Shown here: piece after piece, positions 49,706 to 59,348 of the stretch
Numbering within the stretch: position 1 is the first letter of the stretch
How the letters are laid out: every line of letters starts with the position of its first letter
Source of the DNA: Farysia itapuensis
Lineage: Eukaryota > Basidiomycota > Ustilaginomycetes > Ustilaginales > Ustilaginaceae
Length of the DNA stretch: 64,000 nucleotides
Direction: 5' to 3'
Assembly (NCBI GenBank): GCA_023212645.1
Contig: JALBYC010000013.1
Location: 310,001 to 374,000 of the forward strand
The notes under the pieces: model-generated
The model's database searches: none
Seen by the model: the letters and a program-made list of their open reading frames with translations, nothing else
Told to the model about the DNA's origin: nothing
Made by a program: the position numbers and the translations under genes

Positions 49706-51235
49706 TTACCCTTTTGCTTTGTGTTTTGTGCGTATTGGTGGCTTCGTCTTGGGCTCCGTGCGGGTGCGTTTCGTAGGCCGGTTCAGGGCTGGATCTCGGC
49801 TGCCTGTGCGTTTGAGCCATTCGCGGTAAGTTTGAATGCGATCTCGGACACGCTTGTCGGTGAAATGCGTGCCTGTTGTGGCGCTAAGATGGGCAGCAAC
49901 CTGGACCCAACTCAAGCCGTCTTTCGTGGCCAGATTGTCGTCAATGCACTTGTCCAGTTCTTGGTCCATCTCGCTCGTCCAATTGAGTCGACGTTGGCGT
50001 GAAGGGACCTCCTGAGTGGAGCTTGAGGCCTGCATGTGTCGAACTCTGCGCTGCCATCGTTCGCGACACTGACTCGAGGTTCGGCCGGGAATCCGAGCGG
50101 CTGTCGAGGTCCAGTTGTCTTCGCCCAACTCTCGTACCGCTTGGATGAGCAATTGATCTTCTTGCTCCGTCCACTTTCCCTTGGCAAGCGCTGGGTCAAG
50201 ACGGTTCCGGTACTGTCGATAGATATGGGACGGATCGCGATGGACTTTGCCCAGTATCGACGGCAATCTTGGGTTCGCGCCGAGCGCAATGTGGGGCGTG
50301 TCGGTCAAGTGCAGAGACATCATACGCCACGAACCACGAAACAGATTGAAGAGCGTCTTGATCGCCTCGTCTTCCTCGGGCGTGGGATCAGGCTGATCTT
50401 GTTTGACTAAGTGCACGCAGAATTGAGCAAAGCATGCATACGGCGTCCGACCCGTCGCCAGTTGCTCTGCTATCTTCGGCCACGGAACGGGACTGGTCGT
50501 CCTGTCGGAAGCAAAGTACTCGGCTAGATATGGATTGACAGTGTCGATCAGCTTGGCTACCTCGTCAGCAGACCAGGGCTTGCTGTTCACGCCGGGTCGT
50601 AGCACGCCTTTCCACCGGGTGCGGATTTCTTCGAGATTCCGCGTGGGCACGCGGACAGCAATCATGTCCCAGTCCAGAGAGTCGTACAGAGAATCGAGCC
50701 TCGGGCCGCACTCAATCTGCTCAGCCAAGGTGAAACAGTCGTCTTCGGTCATGCTGGCTACTTCTGCCTGGGGATCTGTGCTCAGCTGCGGGTAAGTGAG
50801 GAGCATCTTGAAGTGTGCCTTTTGCGCTGCTGCTCGCACTGCATCTTTGACTTGAGCATCTTCTGACGCCGTCCATGGTCGTGAGACAAGTGCGTTGTCA
50901 AACTCTGCCGACTCTACTGCCTGCAGTCTGAGTAAGGGTATGTCGGTCACCATCGACGACGGAAAGGGGCACCTGGCAGCGTGCACTTCTGCGTTGCGCG
51001 CAGTACGGATGGCTTCGAGAGACTGGTCCTCTGCGTCCATGACATCGGCCATATCGAGTGCGGACAAGACCGACTTGAGTTCGTCGTATGTTTTGCGCAA
51101 TGCAGCGATTGCTTTCGATAGTGACTGTCCATGAGCGACATTGCTCTTCTGAGCGCGTGCCAAGAGCCGCTTCTCCTGGCTTAGCGCTACCAGCTGCTGT
51201 CGATCAGCGCTGTTCTCATCCAGCAGCTGATCCAT
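49706..51235 (-). CDS. Myb-repeat protein, SNAPC4-like
   Basis: The 509-residue protein (ATG at 51235) begins with a helical segment (about 10-60), followed by about five Myb/SANT-type repeats: roughly 119-210 (RPWTASEDAQ to RTRWKG), 219-274 (KPWSADEVAK), 285-345, 353-398 (GKWTEQEDQLL to RIPGRTSSQCRERWQ) and 410-470. It ends in a basic tail (TKRTRTEPKTK). The multi-repeat layout and the long N-terminal helix resemble SNAPC4, the Myb subunit of the snRNA promoter-binding complex. A general Myb regulator of the BAS1 type is the alternative. Longer in-frame start is excluded because homology and helical structure begin near 51235. Divergent from KEX1 with a spacer under 140 bp. Confidence 0.72.
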   Translation of the reverse strand: MDQLLDENSADRQQLVALSQEKRLLARAQKSNVAHGQSLSKAIAALRKTYDELKSVLSALDMADVMDAEDQSLEAIRTARNAEVHAARCPFPSSMVTDIPLLRLQAVESAEFDNALVSRPWTASEDAQVKDAVRAAAQKAHFKMLLTYPQLSTDPQAEVASMTEDDCFTLAEQIECGPRLDSLYDSLDWDMIAVRVPTRNLEEIRTRWKGVLRPGVNSKPWSADEVAKLIDTVNPYLAEYFASDRTTSPVPWPKIAEQLATGRTPYACFAQFCVHLVKQDQPDPTPEEDEAIKTLFNLFRGSWRMMSLHLTDTPHIALGANPRLPSILGKVHRDPSHIYRQYRNRLDPALAKGKWTEQEDQLLIQAVRELGEDNWTSTAARIPGRTSSQCRERWQRRVRHMQASSSTQEVPSRQRRLNWTSEMDQELDKCIDDNLATKDGLSWVQVAAHLSATTGTHFTDKRVRDRIQTYREWLKRTGSRDPALNRPTKRTRTEPKTKPPIRTKHKAKG

Positions 51236-51372
51236 CACTAGCGGACCATCCGAAGGGGTAGCGAGACAGTGCAGTTCTCTGTCGTTGGCCAGGGTCCAGA
51301 TGTGACAGATCAAAAAGGGCGGGCCGTGTGAAACATTTGTCGGCACACACGTCAGTCGGCGCCGACTTGGCA

Positions 51373-53448
51373 ATGTGCTCTCTGGAAAGTGTGAAATTCC
51401 GGTGCCGCGGAGTGGGAATGTCACACGGCATATCGCGTCGTTTGCCGACTGTCGACCTCGACTTTCCACCTCATCTCATCCACCAAATTCGGGACAATAT
51501 GCCGTTGTTGGACCCAAGAGAAGTCTTGGCCAGACGAGGCATTCCGATACCGCCAGCCTCGTCGTTCCATGTGCCAGGATTGCCCGATTTGCATGCAGAG
51601 GCATCGACGTCCATGGCACATCCCCTGCAGATGTCGGCAGGATATCTTCCAGCACGACCGCCAGTGTCAAGCTCTGACTCACAGCCAAAGGACAATGCAC
51701 ACCTTTTCTTTCTGTTGTTACGCGCGCGTCATATCCCTGCCAAGCGCAAGCTCATCATCTGGTTCAATGGTGGGCCAGGATGCTCCTCGTTTGACGGCGC
51801 CATGATGGAGGTCGGGGCATGGAGGATGGATGGTCAGGGAGGACTGGTCTGGGTCAAAGACGGCGCCAGCTGGAATGAGTACGCCGATATCCTCTTCCTC
51901 GATCAGCCTGTCGGCACGGGATTCTCCTACGTCAACACAAACGGCTACACCACATCACTTACACAAGCTGCAGATGAAGTGCTCTTCTTTCTACAGCAAT
52001 TTGTCCAGGTCTTTCCCGAATATTCAAGGGATATCGAGGTCAAGTACGGCAGTCAAGGAAGCGGTGTTGACACTTTCCTCGCCGGTGAAAGTTTCGCCGG
52101 CCAATACGTTCCTTACACGGCGAAAGCCATTCAGCGCGCCAGTAATCCGCCAGTTGCACTCAAGGGCATCGCCATTGGCAATGGATTCATCAACCCCAGG
52201 CTTCAATACGGCACAGAGCTTGAAACTATGGTTGCCAAGAAGATCTGGTCGCCCCAGTCTGAGCAATACGAGCGGATCAAAGCGGTCGTTGACCGCTGCC
52301 ATAGTGACATGGACAAACTGTCTCCAGGCAAGGCACACGACCTCGCCTCGTGTGAGGACATCCTCATGAACATAATCAAGCTTACCACGGGCAAGTTTGA
52401 CGGCTCGAGCGAGACGACGTGCATCAACGTGTATGATGTGCGATTGAAAGACAAAGCACCGGCGTGCGGTATGAACTGGCCACCGACTCTCTCGGCCATG
52501 TACTCGTATCTGGCGCGGCAGGATGTGCGGGAAGCTCTGCACGTGGACAACAAGCACAAGCCTGAAGCCTGGGTCGAGTGCAACATCAACGTCGGCAGCG
52601 CCATGCGCAAAGACCTGACCTCGCCGCCCTCTGTCACACTTTTACCAGAATTGCTTGAAAGTGGACTGCGAGTGTTGCTGTTTGCCGGCGAGGAGGATCT
52701 GATCTGCAATTCGCTTGGCGTGCAGCGTACTGCTGAACAGCTGACATGGGCTGGCAAGACCGGATTTGGAGACCATCCCGCGCAAGAGTGGTACGTCAAC
52801 GGAAGCTTAGCGGGGACATGGCGCACTGCACGCAACTTGACCTACGTCGGCATCCAGGGCGCCAGTCACATGGTCGGCATCGATAAGCCGCTGGAGAGTC
52901 ACGACATGATGGTGCGATTCATGGGCATTGACTTTCTCAAGGTCGCCGGACCGAATGCGCTCATCTCATCACGAATTGGCAACGAGCCAGACCGTGTGGT
53001 CATCACCGGTGGCGGAGGCGGTCTGGCTGCGGTCGGTCCGGACGGTTCTCGAGTCATAGCAGGCTCTGGGAAGACGGAAGAGCAAGTGGCTGAGGAAGCA
53101 CGTTGGCGTGCCTACTACGATGCAGGCTCACTGGCTCTAATCGTTCTGTTGCTAGCGGTCGCAGGAGGCGTCTACGCGCTCTTGCGGCTTCGTCGACGGA
53201 ACAAGCTGGAAAAGGGGCGAATGGGTCGTGGAGGCGCTCTGCGTCTCGCCTCAACCACTCGATTCGCCGACAATCCTGACGCAAACGATGGCGAGAATGG
53301 AAACCACGAGCTTGAGCGTCTGGTCGGTGGCAAAGCAGCCGCCGATGATGATGTCGAGCAGATCTTTGACGTGGGAGACGACGACGATGAGGACGAATCA
53401 GACACAGACGCTGCTAGACCACATTCACATCAGAACGGCTCTCGTTGA
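51373..53448 (+). CDS. KEX1: Pheromone-processing serine carboxypeptidase KEX1
   Basis: The 691-residue (from 51373) S10-family carboxypeptidase trims C-terminal Lys/Arg from peptides in the late Golgi. [19 protein letters not shown] is present. The catalytic triad is Ser240 (GESFAGQY), Asp442 ([10 protein letters not shown]) and His499 (GASHMVGID). A transmembrane segment (about 585-604) is followed by a cytoplasmic tail with an Asp/Glu-rich patch. This Golgi-retained layout separates KEX1 from vacuolar carboxypeptidase Y. The start is uncertain: in-frame ATGs lie at 51373, 51418 and 51499, and none gives a recognisable signal peptide. The gene is divergent from the Myb gene and convergent with the hydrolase gene. 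Confidence 0.85.
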   Translation: MCSLESVKFRCRGVGMSHGISRRLPTVDLDFPPHLIHQIRDNMPLLDPREVLARRGIPIPPASSFHVPGLPDLHAEASTSMAHPLQMSAGYLPARPPVSSSDSQPKDNAHLFFLLLRARHIPAKRKLIIWFNGGPGCSSFDGAMMEVGAWRMDGQGGLVWVKDGASWNEYADILFLDQPVGTGFSYVNTNGYTTSLTQAADEVLFFLQQFVQVFPEYSRDIEVKYGSQGSGVDTFLAGESFAGQYVPYTAKAIQRASNPPVALKGIAIGNGFINPRLQYGTELETMVAKKIWSPQSEQYERIKAVVDRCHSDMDKLSPGKAHDLASCEDILMNIIKLTTGKFDGSSETTCINVYDVRLKDKAPACGMNWPPTLSAMYSYLARQDVREALHVDNKHKPEAWVECNINVGSAMRKDLTSPPSVTLLPELLESGLRVLLFAGEEDLICNSLGVQRTAEQLTWAGKTGFGDHPAQEWYVNGSLAGTWRTARNLTYVGIQGASHMVGIDKPLESHDMMVRFMGIDFLKVAGPNALISSRIGNEPDRVVITGGGGGLAAVGPDGSRVIAGSGKTEEQVAEEARWRAYYDAGSLALIVLLLAVAGGVYALLRLRRRNKLEKGRMGRGGALRLASTTRFADNPDANDGENGNHELERLVGGKAAADDDVEQIFDVGDDDDEDESDTDAARPHSHQNGSR

Positions 53449-53454
53449 AGCCCT

Positions 53455-53478
53455 CGAACGAAACGAAACGAAACGAAA
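53455..53478. repeat. Short CGAAA tandem repeat
   Basis: CGAA followed by four CGAAA units lies in the 67-bp space between the KEX1 and C-N hydrolase stop codons, so it is expected in the 3' end of both transcripts. Confidence 0.7.
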
Positions 53479-53515
53479 ATTCCATTTTGCTTGTACTGCA
53501 CATACTGGGGCGAGA

Positions 53516-54784
53516 CTAGTTTTGGGCGTGGTCGTATCTCATGCGGTACACTTCTCGGGCATGACGGAGGATGTTGAGGTCAAAAGTCTGGAGGAGGAGT
53601 GTTTCCTGTTCGTCTGGTACTTGTGCGACAGTGTTTAGGAATGGAGAGCAGATGCAACTGCGACCCAGGCCTACCAGTGGCATTTCGATGTCTGAGCCGG
53701 ACTGATCTTGGCGCAAGATACTCTGGCGTAAGTCTTCGATGGCTTCAGAGTCGAGGGGTGGACCGGCTACGTTGCACATGATGAGCAGGGCTTCGAGTTC
53801 GACAGCGCGCGCTTGACAGAGAGAGTCCAGCATCTGTGCCTCGGCGACGCCGTTCCAGAGCAGCGCTTTCGGACCCCCATCCGAAGCGTACCAGCAGGTG
53901 GGAGCGAAAATCACGTCTGGCCCTTGCGCTTGACCTTCAACGTCCAAATCAGACACAAGCGCGGTATTGTAGGGCGGTGTGATCATCTGGTTGAAGCGCG
54001 AGAACCATGCCAAGTCCCAACAGATAGCCATGGAAACACGCAGCTTGGTGCCACGTTTAGTTTCCAGGACAAAAGTCGTGTTGGTCGAGTGCTGTTCGGG
54101 ATGGGTTGTGTCGCGCGAATCAGCAAGCGTCTCACGCTCTGGATGCCACAAATTCTGCTTGGTGTATCGATGCAGTACCCGACCATTGCGCGAGACGTAG
54201 TAGGAGGTATTGTACAGCCCCTGTTCGTGTTCGTTGGACGCAGATTTGTCGGCTGCTTTTGTGGATACACGGTGGGGAATATGATCGGAGGGGAGTTGCG
54301 ATACCGGATGATCCGATAGTCTGTCAGCGTGAGGCGCAGTGCCAAGCTCAACGACTGTTCCGGCCACGATATCAATGTCGTTTCGCGTCGCTACATCGCA
54401 TATCACTTCGATCCATGCCTTTTCGCCTTCGTCTGAAGTTGCATTGGTCTGACCTGCTCGTGCTTTGCGCCACAAATCGTGCGTTGCGCCGCTGAGAAAA
54501 TACTCGGGAAAGACGACGACATCAGCACCCTCTTGCGCTGCTTTGGACGCCCATGCTTCCATCTTGGCCAGTCCGTCGCCCGCTTGCTCTGGGTCATCAT
54601 GATGCAGTCCCGCTTCATCTGGCAATACTTGCGCTACGGCCACGTGAAGCAATGGATCACGACTCTCACCCGCTTCATTGACGAATGGACGCGGTTTTAG
54701 CAGCGATTTCGGGTGCGGATTGTCACTCGAAAAGGCGCCCAAGACGGGTATGCTACCGCTCATTGTCGCCGCCATGATCTGCAT
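53516..54784 (-). CDS. Carbon-nitrogen hydrolase (nitrilase superfamily)
   Basis: The 422-residue protein has the nitrilase-fold catalytic triad: Glu94 (VVFPEYFLSG), Lys209 (RYTKQNLWHPERE) and Cys255 (AICWDLAW). Superfamily members hydrolyse nitriles, amides, ureides or N-terminal amides. The CWD context around the nucleophile resembles N-carbamoyl or amidase branches more than true nitrilases (CWE), but I cannot assign a substrate. The first ~45 residues are extra, and Met8 is an alternative start. No signal peptide is seen, so a cytosolic enzyme is likely. Divergent from PAH1 by about 300 bp. Confidence 0.8.
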   Translation of the reverse strand: MQIMAATMSGSIPVLGAFSSDNPHPKSLLKPRPFVNEAGESRDPLLHVAVAQVLPDEAGLHHDDPEQAGDGLAKMEAWASKAAQEGADVVVFPEYFLSGATHDLWRKARAGQTNATSDEGEKAWIEVICDVATRNDIDIVAGTVVELGTAPHADRLSDHPVSQLPSDHIPHRVSTKAADKSASNEHEQGLYNTSYYVSRNGRVLHRYTKQNLWHPERETLADSRDTTHPEQHSTNTTFVLETKRGTKLRVSMAICWDLAWFSRFNQMITPPYNTALVSDLDVEGQAQGPDVIFAPTCWYASDGGPKALLWNGVAEAQMLDSLCQARAVELEALLIMCNVAGPPLDSEAIEDLRQSILRQDQSGSDIEMPLVGLGRSCICSPFLNTVAQVPDEQETLLLQTFDLNILRHAREVYRMRYDHAQN

Positions 54785-55082
54785 GTGACAGGCGCACCGA
54801 TGATAGCCGCCGGCTAGATCGGCTAGACGTTAATAGACGTTGCCCCCCAAAGGTGTTAGAACACCAATTGCGTTCCTCCACTTTGGGAGATGAAAACGTG
54901 ACACAAAACTTAATCCGCTCGCGGCGACACTTTGGACCGGAAAAGCGAAGTGTGGGTTGAAAGAGGTCAACCACACATCTCTCTGTAGCCTCAGCAGCAA
55001 CCCCTACAGGACAGGCAAGAATAGCCCTTGTCGCCCATAGAGGCAGCAAGTGCGCGCCCTTCCCCCCCCCCTTACGTCCAGG

Positions 55083-57992
55083 ATGCAGTACGTCGGCAAG
55101 TTTGTCTCGTCGGTGTACAACACCATCACGCCCAACATCAATCCCGCCACGCTCAGCGGTGCGATTGATGTCATTGTCGTCGAGCGTCAAATTGACGTCC
55201 AAGAAGAGATCGAAGTCGATTCGCAAGGGCAACCCCTTCCCGATGAGGAAAAGGGGAAGCTGCCAGAGGCAGAGCGCAAATATAGCACCGTCACGAAACA
55301 GGTTACTGAGATGGCGAGTACGCCGTTCCACGTGCGGTTTGGCAAGATGAGCGTCTTGCGACCTGCTGAGCGCAAAGTGACGCTCCATCTCAACGACTCT
55401 ACCGATCCATTGCCTTTTGCAATGAAGGTCGGCGACTCCGGTGAAGCCTTCTTTGTGCTCGAGATTGACGATGAAGAAGAACGCAATAGCTTGCCTGCCG
55501 ACCTGGTCACCAGTCCGATCCTCAGTGCAGCTGCTAGTCCCGTTGTCATGCCTGAGTTTGGCGACGCGCAAGAACCCGACCAAGCCAATAGAGCTGCCGA
55601 CGTAGAGCCACTTGACCTGGGTGATGCCTATACTGCCCCAGAAGGAAACAACAGTGCCGTCATGGAAACCGACGACGACCCGGACGTAGACGTCCCTCTC
55701 GGCGCTCACAACGGCACACGAAAGATGCCCAGCTCTGCCAGCTTTGCCGCTGATACGTCCGACGTTCCTCCTGCAGACCTCGAGTCTGCTAATGTTGACG
55801 ACACACTGTCCGAGGCCCTCGGAAAAGCACGCCTCGGACCCAAGAGACCTGCTTCGATCGATCTCGAGCGATCCAATAGCGACTCACGCTTGCTAGACAG
55901 AATACCGCAATCGAATCAAGACACGCAAGACGAACCAGACGCCAAAAGCATCAATCTCCCCCCGCCATCCTCTCCCTCAGCATCCACGCCCAAAGTGCAG
56001 AAACCTGGCGACAAGACATACGCAAAGACACTCCGACTCAGCTCGGACCAGCTGAAATCGCTCAACCTGCGCAAGGGGGCCAATCACATTACCTTTTCCG
56101 TCACATCCTCCTACTCCGGTTTGGCCATCTGTACGGCCCGTATCTTTCTGTGGGAGTCGTCGCACAAGATTGTCGTTTCCGACATTGACGGCACGATTAC
56201 TAAGTCAGATGCCTTGGGGCATGTGTTTACCATGATTGGGCGCGATTGGACGCACTTGGGTGTGGCCAAGCTGTATACGGACATTGCGCGCAATGGGTAT
56301 CGTATCATGTACCTGACCTCCCGCGCTATTGGCCAGGCAGACTCGACGCGTGACTATCTCAAAGGGATTCGTCAGAACGCGTACCAGTTACCGGATGGGC
56401 CGGTAATCATGTCGCCGGATCGACTGATTGCGAGTCTGCATCGCGAGGTGATTTTGCGCAAGCCCGAGGTGTTCAAGATGGCCGTGTTGCGCGATATTGC
56501 GCGTCTGTTTGGTGCAGACCCTCGCACAGCACCTTCCCAGCCCGGCTCGCAACTCAAGGGCGCAGACCGCGCCACTGAGAAAAACGAAAACGGCATTACA
56601 CTCGAAGTCAGTCACGAAGCAGCCAACGCAGCTGACGAAATCACACCCCCGGTGGAAACGCCGACCAAACCCACGGCCGGTAGCATTTCGACGGTGCAAC
56701 TGGCGCCCATACACGCCAGCAAATCCTCGGCCTCGCTACTGAGCACAAAGGAAGACAGAAAGAGTCTCGAGAACCCGACCCCTTTTTACGCAGGATTCGG
56801 CAACCGCATTACCGACGCACTGTCGTACCGCAGCGTCAATATCCCCTCTTCGCGCATCTTTACCATTGACACGTACGGCGAAGTCAAGATGGAGCTTCTC
56901 GAACTGGCCGGTCACAAGTCGAGCTACATCCATATGACGGATTTGGTGGATCAGATGTTCCCCCCCATTACCGCGCGAGAGGAAAAGGCGCCGCGCAAGC
57001 CCGAGTTTAACGACTTTAACTTTTGGCGGCCGGGGATTGTGGATGTGGAGCTGCCGCCGGACGATGAGTTGTTGGGTACGCCGCCGGTGTCACCGGCGCT
57101 GTCTGCGCGGTCGGGACGAAGTCTGCGTTCGGTCAAGTCAACCACCTCGGACAGCGGTATGACGGCCACATCTGCCAAGGATCTGGCAAGCGGTGGTGGT
57201 GGTGGGGGGGAGGAGAAGCCAGGGAGGTTGTCGAGGTTTGGACTTGGATCGCTTGGGCTTTCCCGCAAGGCTTCTACGTCGAGCAAAACCGAGACGACGG
57301 GAGACGTTGACTTTGTCGCGCCCAGCGGTGGTGGTAGTGGAGGGGAGAAGCGGTCTGAACGGCGAAACCACCAGCGTGCGACGTCGGCCGAACCCATGCT
57401 GATGACGCTCGAAGACGGTGACGACGACGACGACAAAGGGAATAGGGGAGAAACGTCGTTGTCGTCGTCGGCGTCGACGTCGTCCTCCTCCTGGCGTGCT
57501 CCGTGGCGAAGACGCGCTGCGTCACCGGACGACACCACGCGTGCCGCCCAACAACGCGCCACCTCCCCCCTCGTCGGACCCGTCTACACTGCCGAACCCG
57601 AATCCGAAGACGAAGGCCAAGAATTTCACGACAGCGAAGGCGACGACGACGACGACGACATCCCGTCCTTTGGTGCAGTCAGTCAGTCAGCCCCCACCCG
57701 CAACCGCCTCACTTCCTTTGGCAACGACGACGAGGATAAAGACTTTCGTCTCCTCCCACCCCCTCGCACCCAGCAAGACTGGCAGAGCGAAGACGAAGGT
57801 GACACTACGCAGAAAAATCTCCCCCGTCCGCCGCGGCCCAAACGCACTCCCGACGACAGCGATGACGATGACGACGATGAGGAGGAGGAGGACGATGACG
57901 AGGTTGATGATGATGATGATGTGGAAGATCTCGACGTCAATAACGATCCTCTGCTCGAAACCGGCGAAATCTGGTTCGAATGGAAGGGCTAG
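55083..57992 (+). CDS. PAH1: Mg2+-dependent phosphatidate phosphatase (lipin)
   Basis: The 969-residue protein converts phosphatidate to diacylglycerol and controls the split between storage lipid and membrane phospholipid. The N-lipin domain starts at once (MQYVGKFV, NPATLSGAIDVIVVER, STPFHVRFGKMSVLRP). An acidic insert of about 43 residues splits it between VIVVER and FHVRFGK. The HAD-like catalytic C-lipin domain contains DIDGT at 367-371 (Asp367, Asp369) and LTSRAIGQADSTRDYL. The tail from about 700 is disordered, with Ser and Asp/Glu runs encoded by GAC/GAT triplet repeats. The ATG at 55083 is the conserved start. Activity in the family is controlled by phosphorylation of the disordered parts and the Nem1-Spo7 phosphatase. 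Confidence 0.93.
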   Translation: MQYVGKFVSSVYNTITPNINPATLSGAIDVIVVERQIDVQEEIEVDSQGQPLPDEEKGKLPEAERKYSTVTKQVTEMASTPFHVRFGKMSVLRPAERKVTLHLNDSTDPLPFAMKVGDSGEAFFVLEIDDEEERNSLPADLVTSPILSAAASPVVMPEFGDAQEPDQANRAADVEPLDLGDAYTAPEGNNSAVMETDDDPDVDVPLGAHNGTRKMPSSASFAADTSDVPPADLESANVDDTLSEALGKARLGPKRPASIDLERSNSDSRLLDRIPQSNQDTQDEPDAKSINLPPPSSPSASTPKVQKPGDKTYAKTLRLSSDQLKSLNLRKGANHITFSVTSSYSGLAICTARIFLWESSHKIVVSDIDGTITKSDALGHVFTMIGRDWTHLGVAKLYTDIARNGYRIMYLTSRAIGQADSTRDYLKGIRQNAYQLPDGPVIMSPDRLIASLHREVILRKPEVFKMAVLRDIARLFGADPRTAPSQPGSQLKGADRATEKNENGITLEVSHEAANAADEITPPVETPTKPTAGSISTVQLAPIHASKSSASLLSTKEDRKSLENPTPFYAGFGNRITDALSYRSVNIPSSRIFTIDTYGEVKMELLELAGHKSSYIHMTDLVDQMFPPITAREEKAPRKPEFNDFNFWRPGIVDVELPPDDELLGTPPVSPALSARSGRSLRSVKSTTSDSGMTATSAKDLASGGGGGGEEKPGRLSRFGLGSLGLSRKASTSSKTETTGDVDFVAPSGGGSGGEKRSERRNHQRATSAEPMLMTLEDGDDDDDKGNRGETSLSSSASTSSSSWRAPWRRRAASPDDTTRAAQQRATSPLVGPVYTAEPESEDEGQEFHDSEGDDDDDDIPSFGAVSQSAPTRNRLTSFGNDDEDKDFRLLPPPRTQQDWQSEDEGDTTQKNLPRPPRPKRTPDDSDDDDDDEEEEDDDEVDDDDDVEDLDVNNDPLLETGEIWFEWKG

Positions 57993-58074
57993 TGATTCAC
58001 CACACAGAACATTTTCTTTGCAGAAACAAACAGGGGGAATACCAATATATTCATAACGTAGGGAACGGGGGGGG

Positions 58075-59223
58075 CTAAAGGATTTCGTCGGTATCGTCGT
58101 TGGTATGGGTGGGGAGAGTGGATCGGCGACGTTTGCGCCGGTCGATGCGTTCGAGTATGCGATGATGGTGGTGATGTTGCTGTTCGTATGGGGAATGGGG
58201 TGGTGGTGGGGAAAGTTTGTCGTGCGATGCGGGGAGAGGTCGGTCGATCCAGGTGGTGGTGGATTTCCGTTGTTGTCGGGTATGGTCTCCCTGTTGTTGA
58301 GCAGGTATGGTACCGTCTTGATCATTGTCGTCAACATCGTCTTCGTCTTGGTCGTCGTCGTCGTCGTCGGTCCAGGCGGTGTTGTCTGCTTCGTCGTGCT
58401 GGTCTTCCTGCATGTCGTTGGTGGAGGAGGAGTTGAAGCGGAGGGCGGGGTTGGTTTCGAGGATGCGGTCGACGCCTGCGCGGAGACCGGACAACTTGCG
58501 CAGCCGTCTTCGCTGGGATGCCGGGGTGGAGATTTTGATCACGGGTGGGGGCATATCACGCACACCGGCCTGTTTGCAGCGCTTCGTCTCTGCCACACTG
58601 CCCTGCGTCTGCGTCAGGGGTGTCATTGTCAAAGATGTAGGGACGGAAAAGTCGAACGAGGACGAAAAGGGGAGCGCTGAAGGAGGCGTGGGAGATGGTG
58701 CGACGCGGCGTGGTTTCCGCCCAGCATCAAGCAGAGGAGTACTGGAGGTGGAGCGGGCACGTTTTGCCCCGACCTTGGACGTCGATGATGCGAGCGACTG
58801 TGCTGATGGTCTGGATGGTTTGCGCGGTGTGCTGGATGGACCAGCCCAAGCTGTACTGCGCTGGCGTTGATCATCGTCTTCATCCAGATCAACCTCCCTT
58901 GGAAGCTCGCGCTCCCTCTCCCGCTCCTCGCCATCATCATCCCCTACCTCAACCGCCTCGATTCTACGCTGGATGTATCCGCGCAGCCAATCGCGATCCG
59001 TGTCCCACAACTCGAGGACATGCGCGAGTGCATGCGCATACCCCTTTTCATACGACGCTTTGGACGAGTTGACCGCCTGTCTGTAGAGCGTCGTCAGCTG
59101 AAGTGCGGAAGATCTGAAGTGAGCGTTGAGATCGTGTTCCGTGCTGCCCAGATGCACGGCCCGCCGACGCGATGTCGACTCATCCAGGCCATCCAAGCTC
59201 GTACGTAGATTCGAGAGATCCAT
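58075..59223 (-). CDS. Possible HAPSTR1/C16orf72-like protein (DUF4588)
   Basis: The 382-residue frame (ATG at 59223) has one ordered-looking N-terminal block (about 25-80): HFRSSALQLTTLYRQAVNSS, then YEKGYAHALAHVLELW. This follows the pattern of the HAPSTR1/C16orf72 helical family, whose human member partners HUWE1 in stress responses. The rest is low complexity: an acidic/Arg patch, KPSRPSAQS, SQRRRLRKLSGLRAGVDRIL (a second short conserved-looking helix, about 255-275), Asp runs, and a His run near the C terminus. The assignment rests on one short block and is tentative. Convergent with PAH1 (82 bp between stops) and downstream of GLC8 in the same orientation. Confidence 0.45.
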   Translation of the reverse strand: MDLSNLRTSLDGLDESTSRRRAVHLGSTEHDLNAHFRSSALQLTTLYRQAVNSSKASYEKGYAHALAHVLELWDTDRDWLRGYIQRRIEAVEVGDDDGEERERERELPREVDLDEDDDQRQRSTAWAGPSSTPRKPSRPSAQSLASSTSKVGAKRARSTSSTPLLDAGRKPRRVAPSPTPPSALPFSSSFDFSVPTSLTMTPLTQTQGSVAETKRCKQAGVRDMPPPVIKISTPASQRRRLRKLSGLRAGVDRILETNPALRFNSSSTNDMQEDQHDEADNTAWTDDDDDDQDEDDVDDNDQDGTIPAQQQGDHTRQQRKSTTTWIDRPLPASHDKLSPPPPHSPYEQQHHHHHRILERIDRRKRRRSTLPTHTNDDTDEIL

Positions 59224-59348
59224 AGCCGTCCGTGGTGGTTGGTGGTTCGTATCACTCGCACACAATTTCTTTCCAAAAAATGTCAAAAAAAAATAGATTC
59301 AACAGCCAAAAAACCCCATTTTTGTCTTGAGACAAACAGAGCGCGCTG

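Noticed and set aside
54753..55709. 318-codon minus-strand frame opposite PAH1
   Set aside because: Antisense to the conserved N-lipin domain, overlaps the 5' end of the hydrolase gene and matches no family; an antisense shadow.
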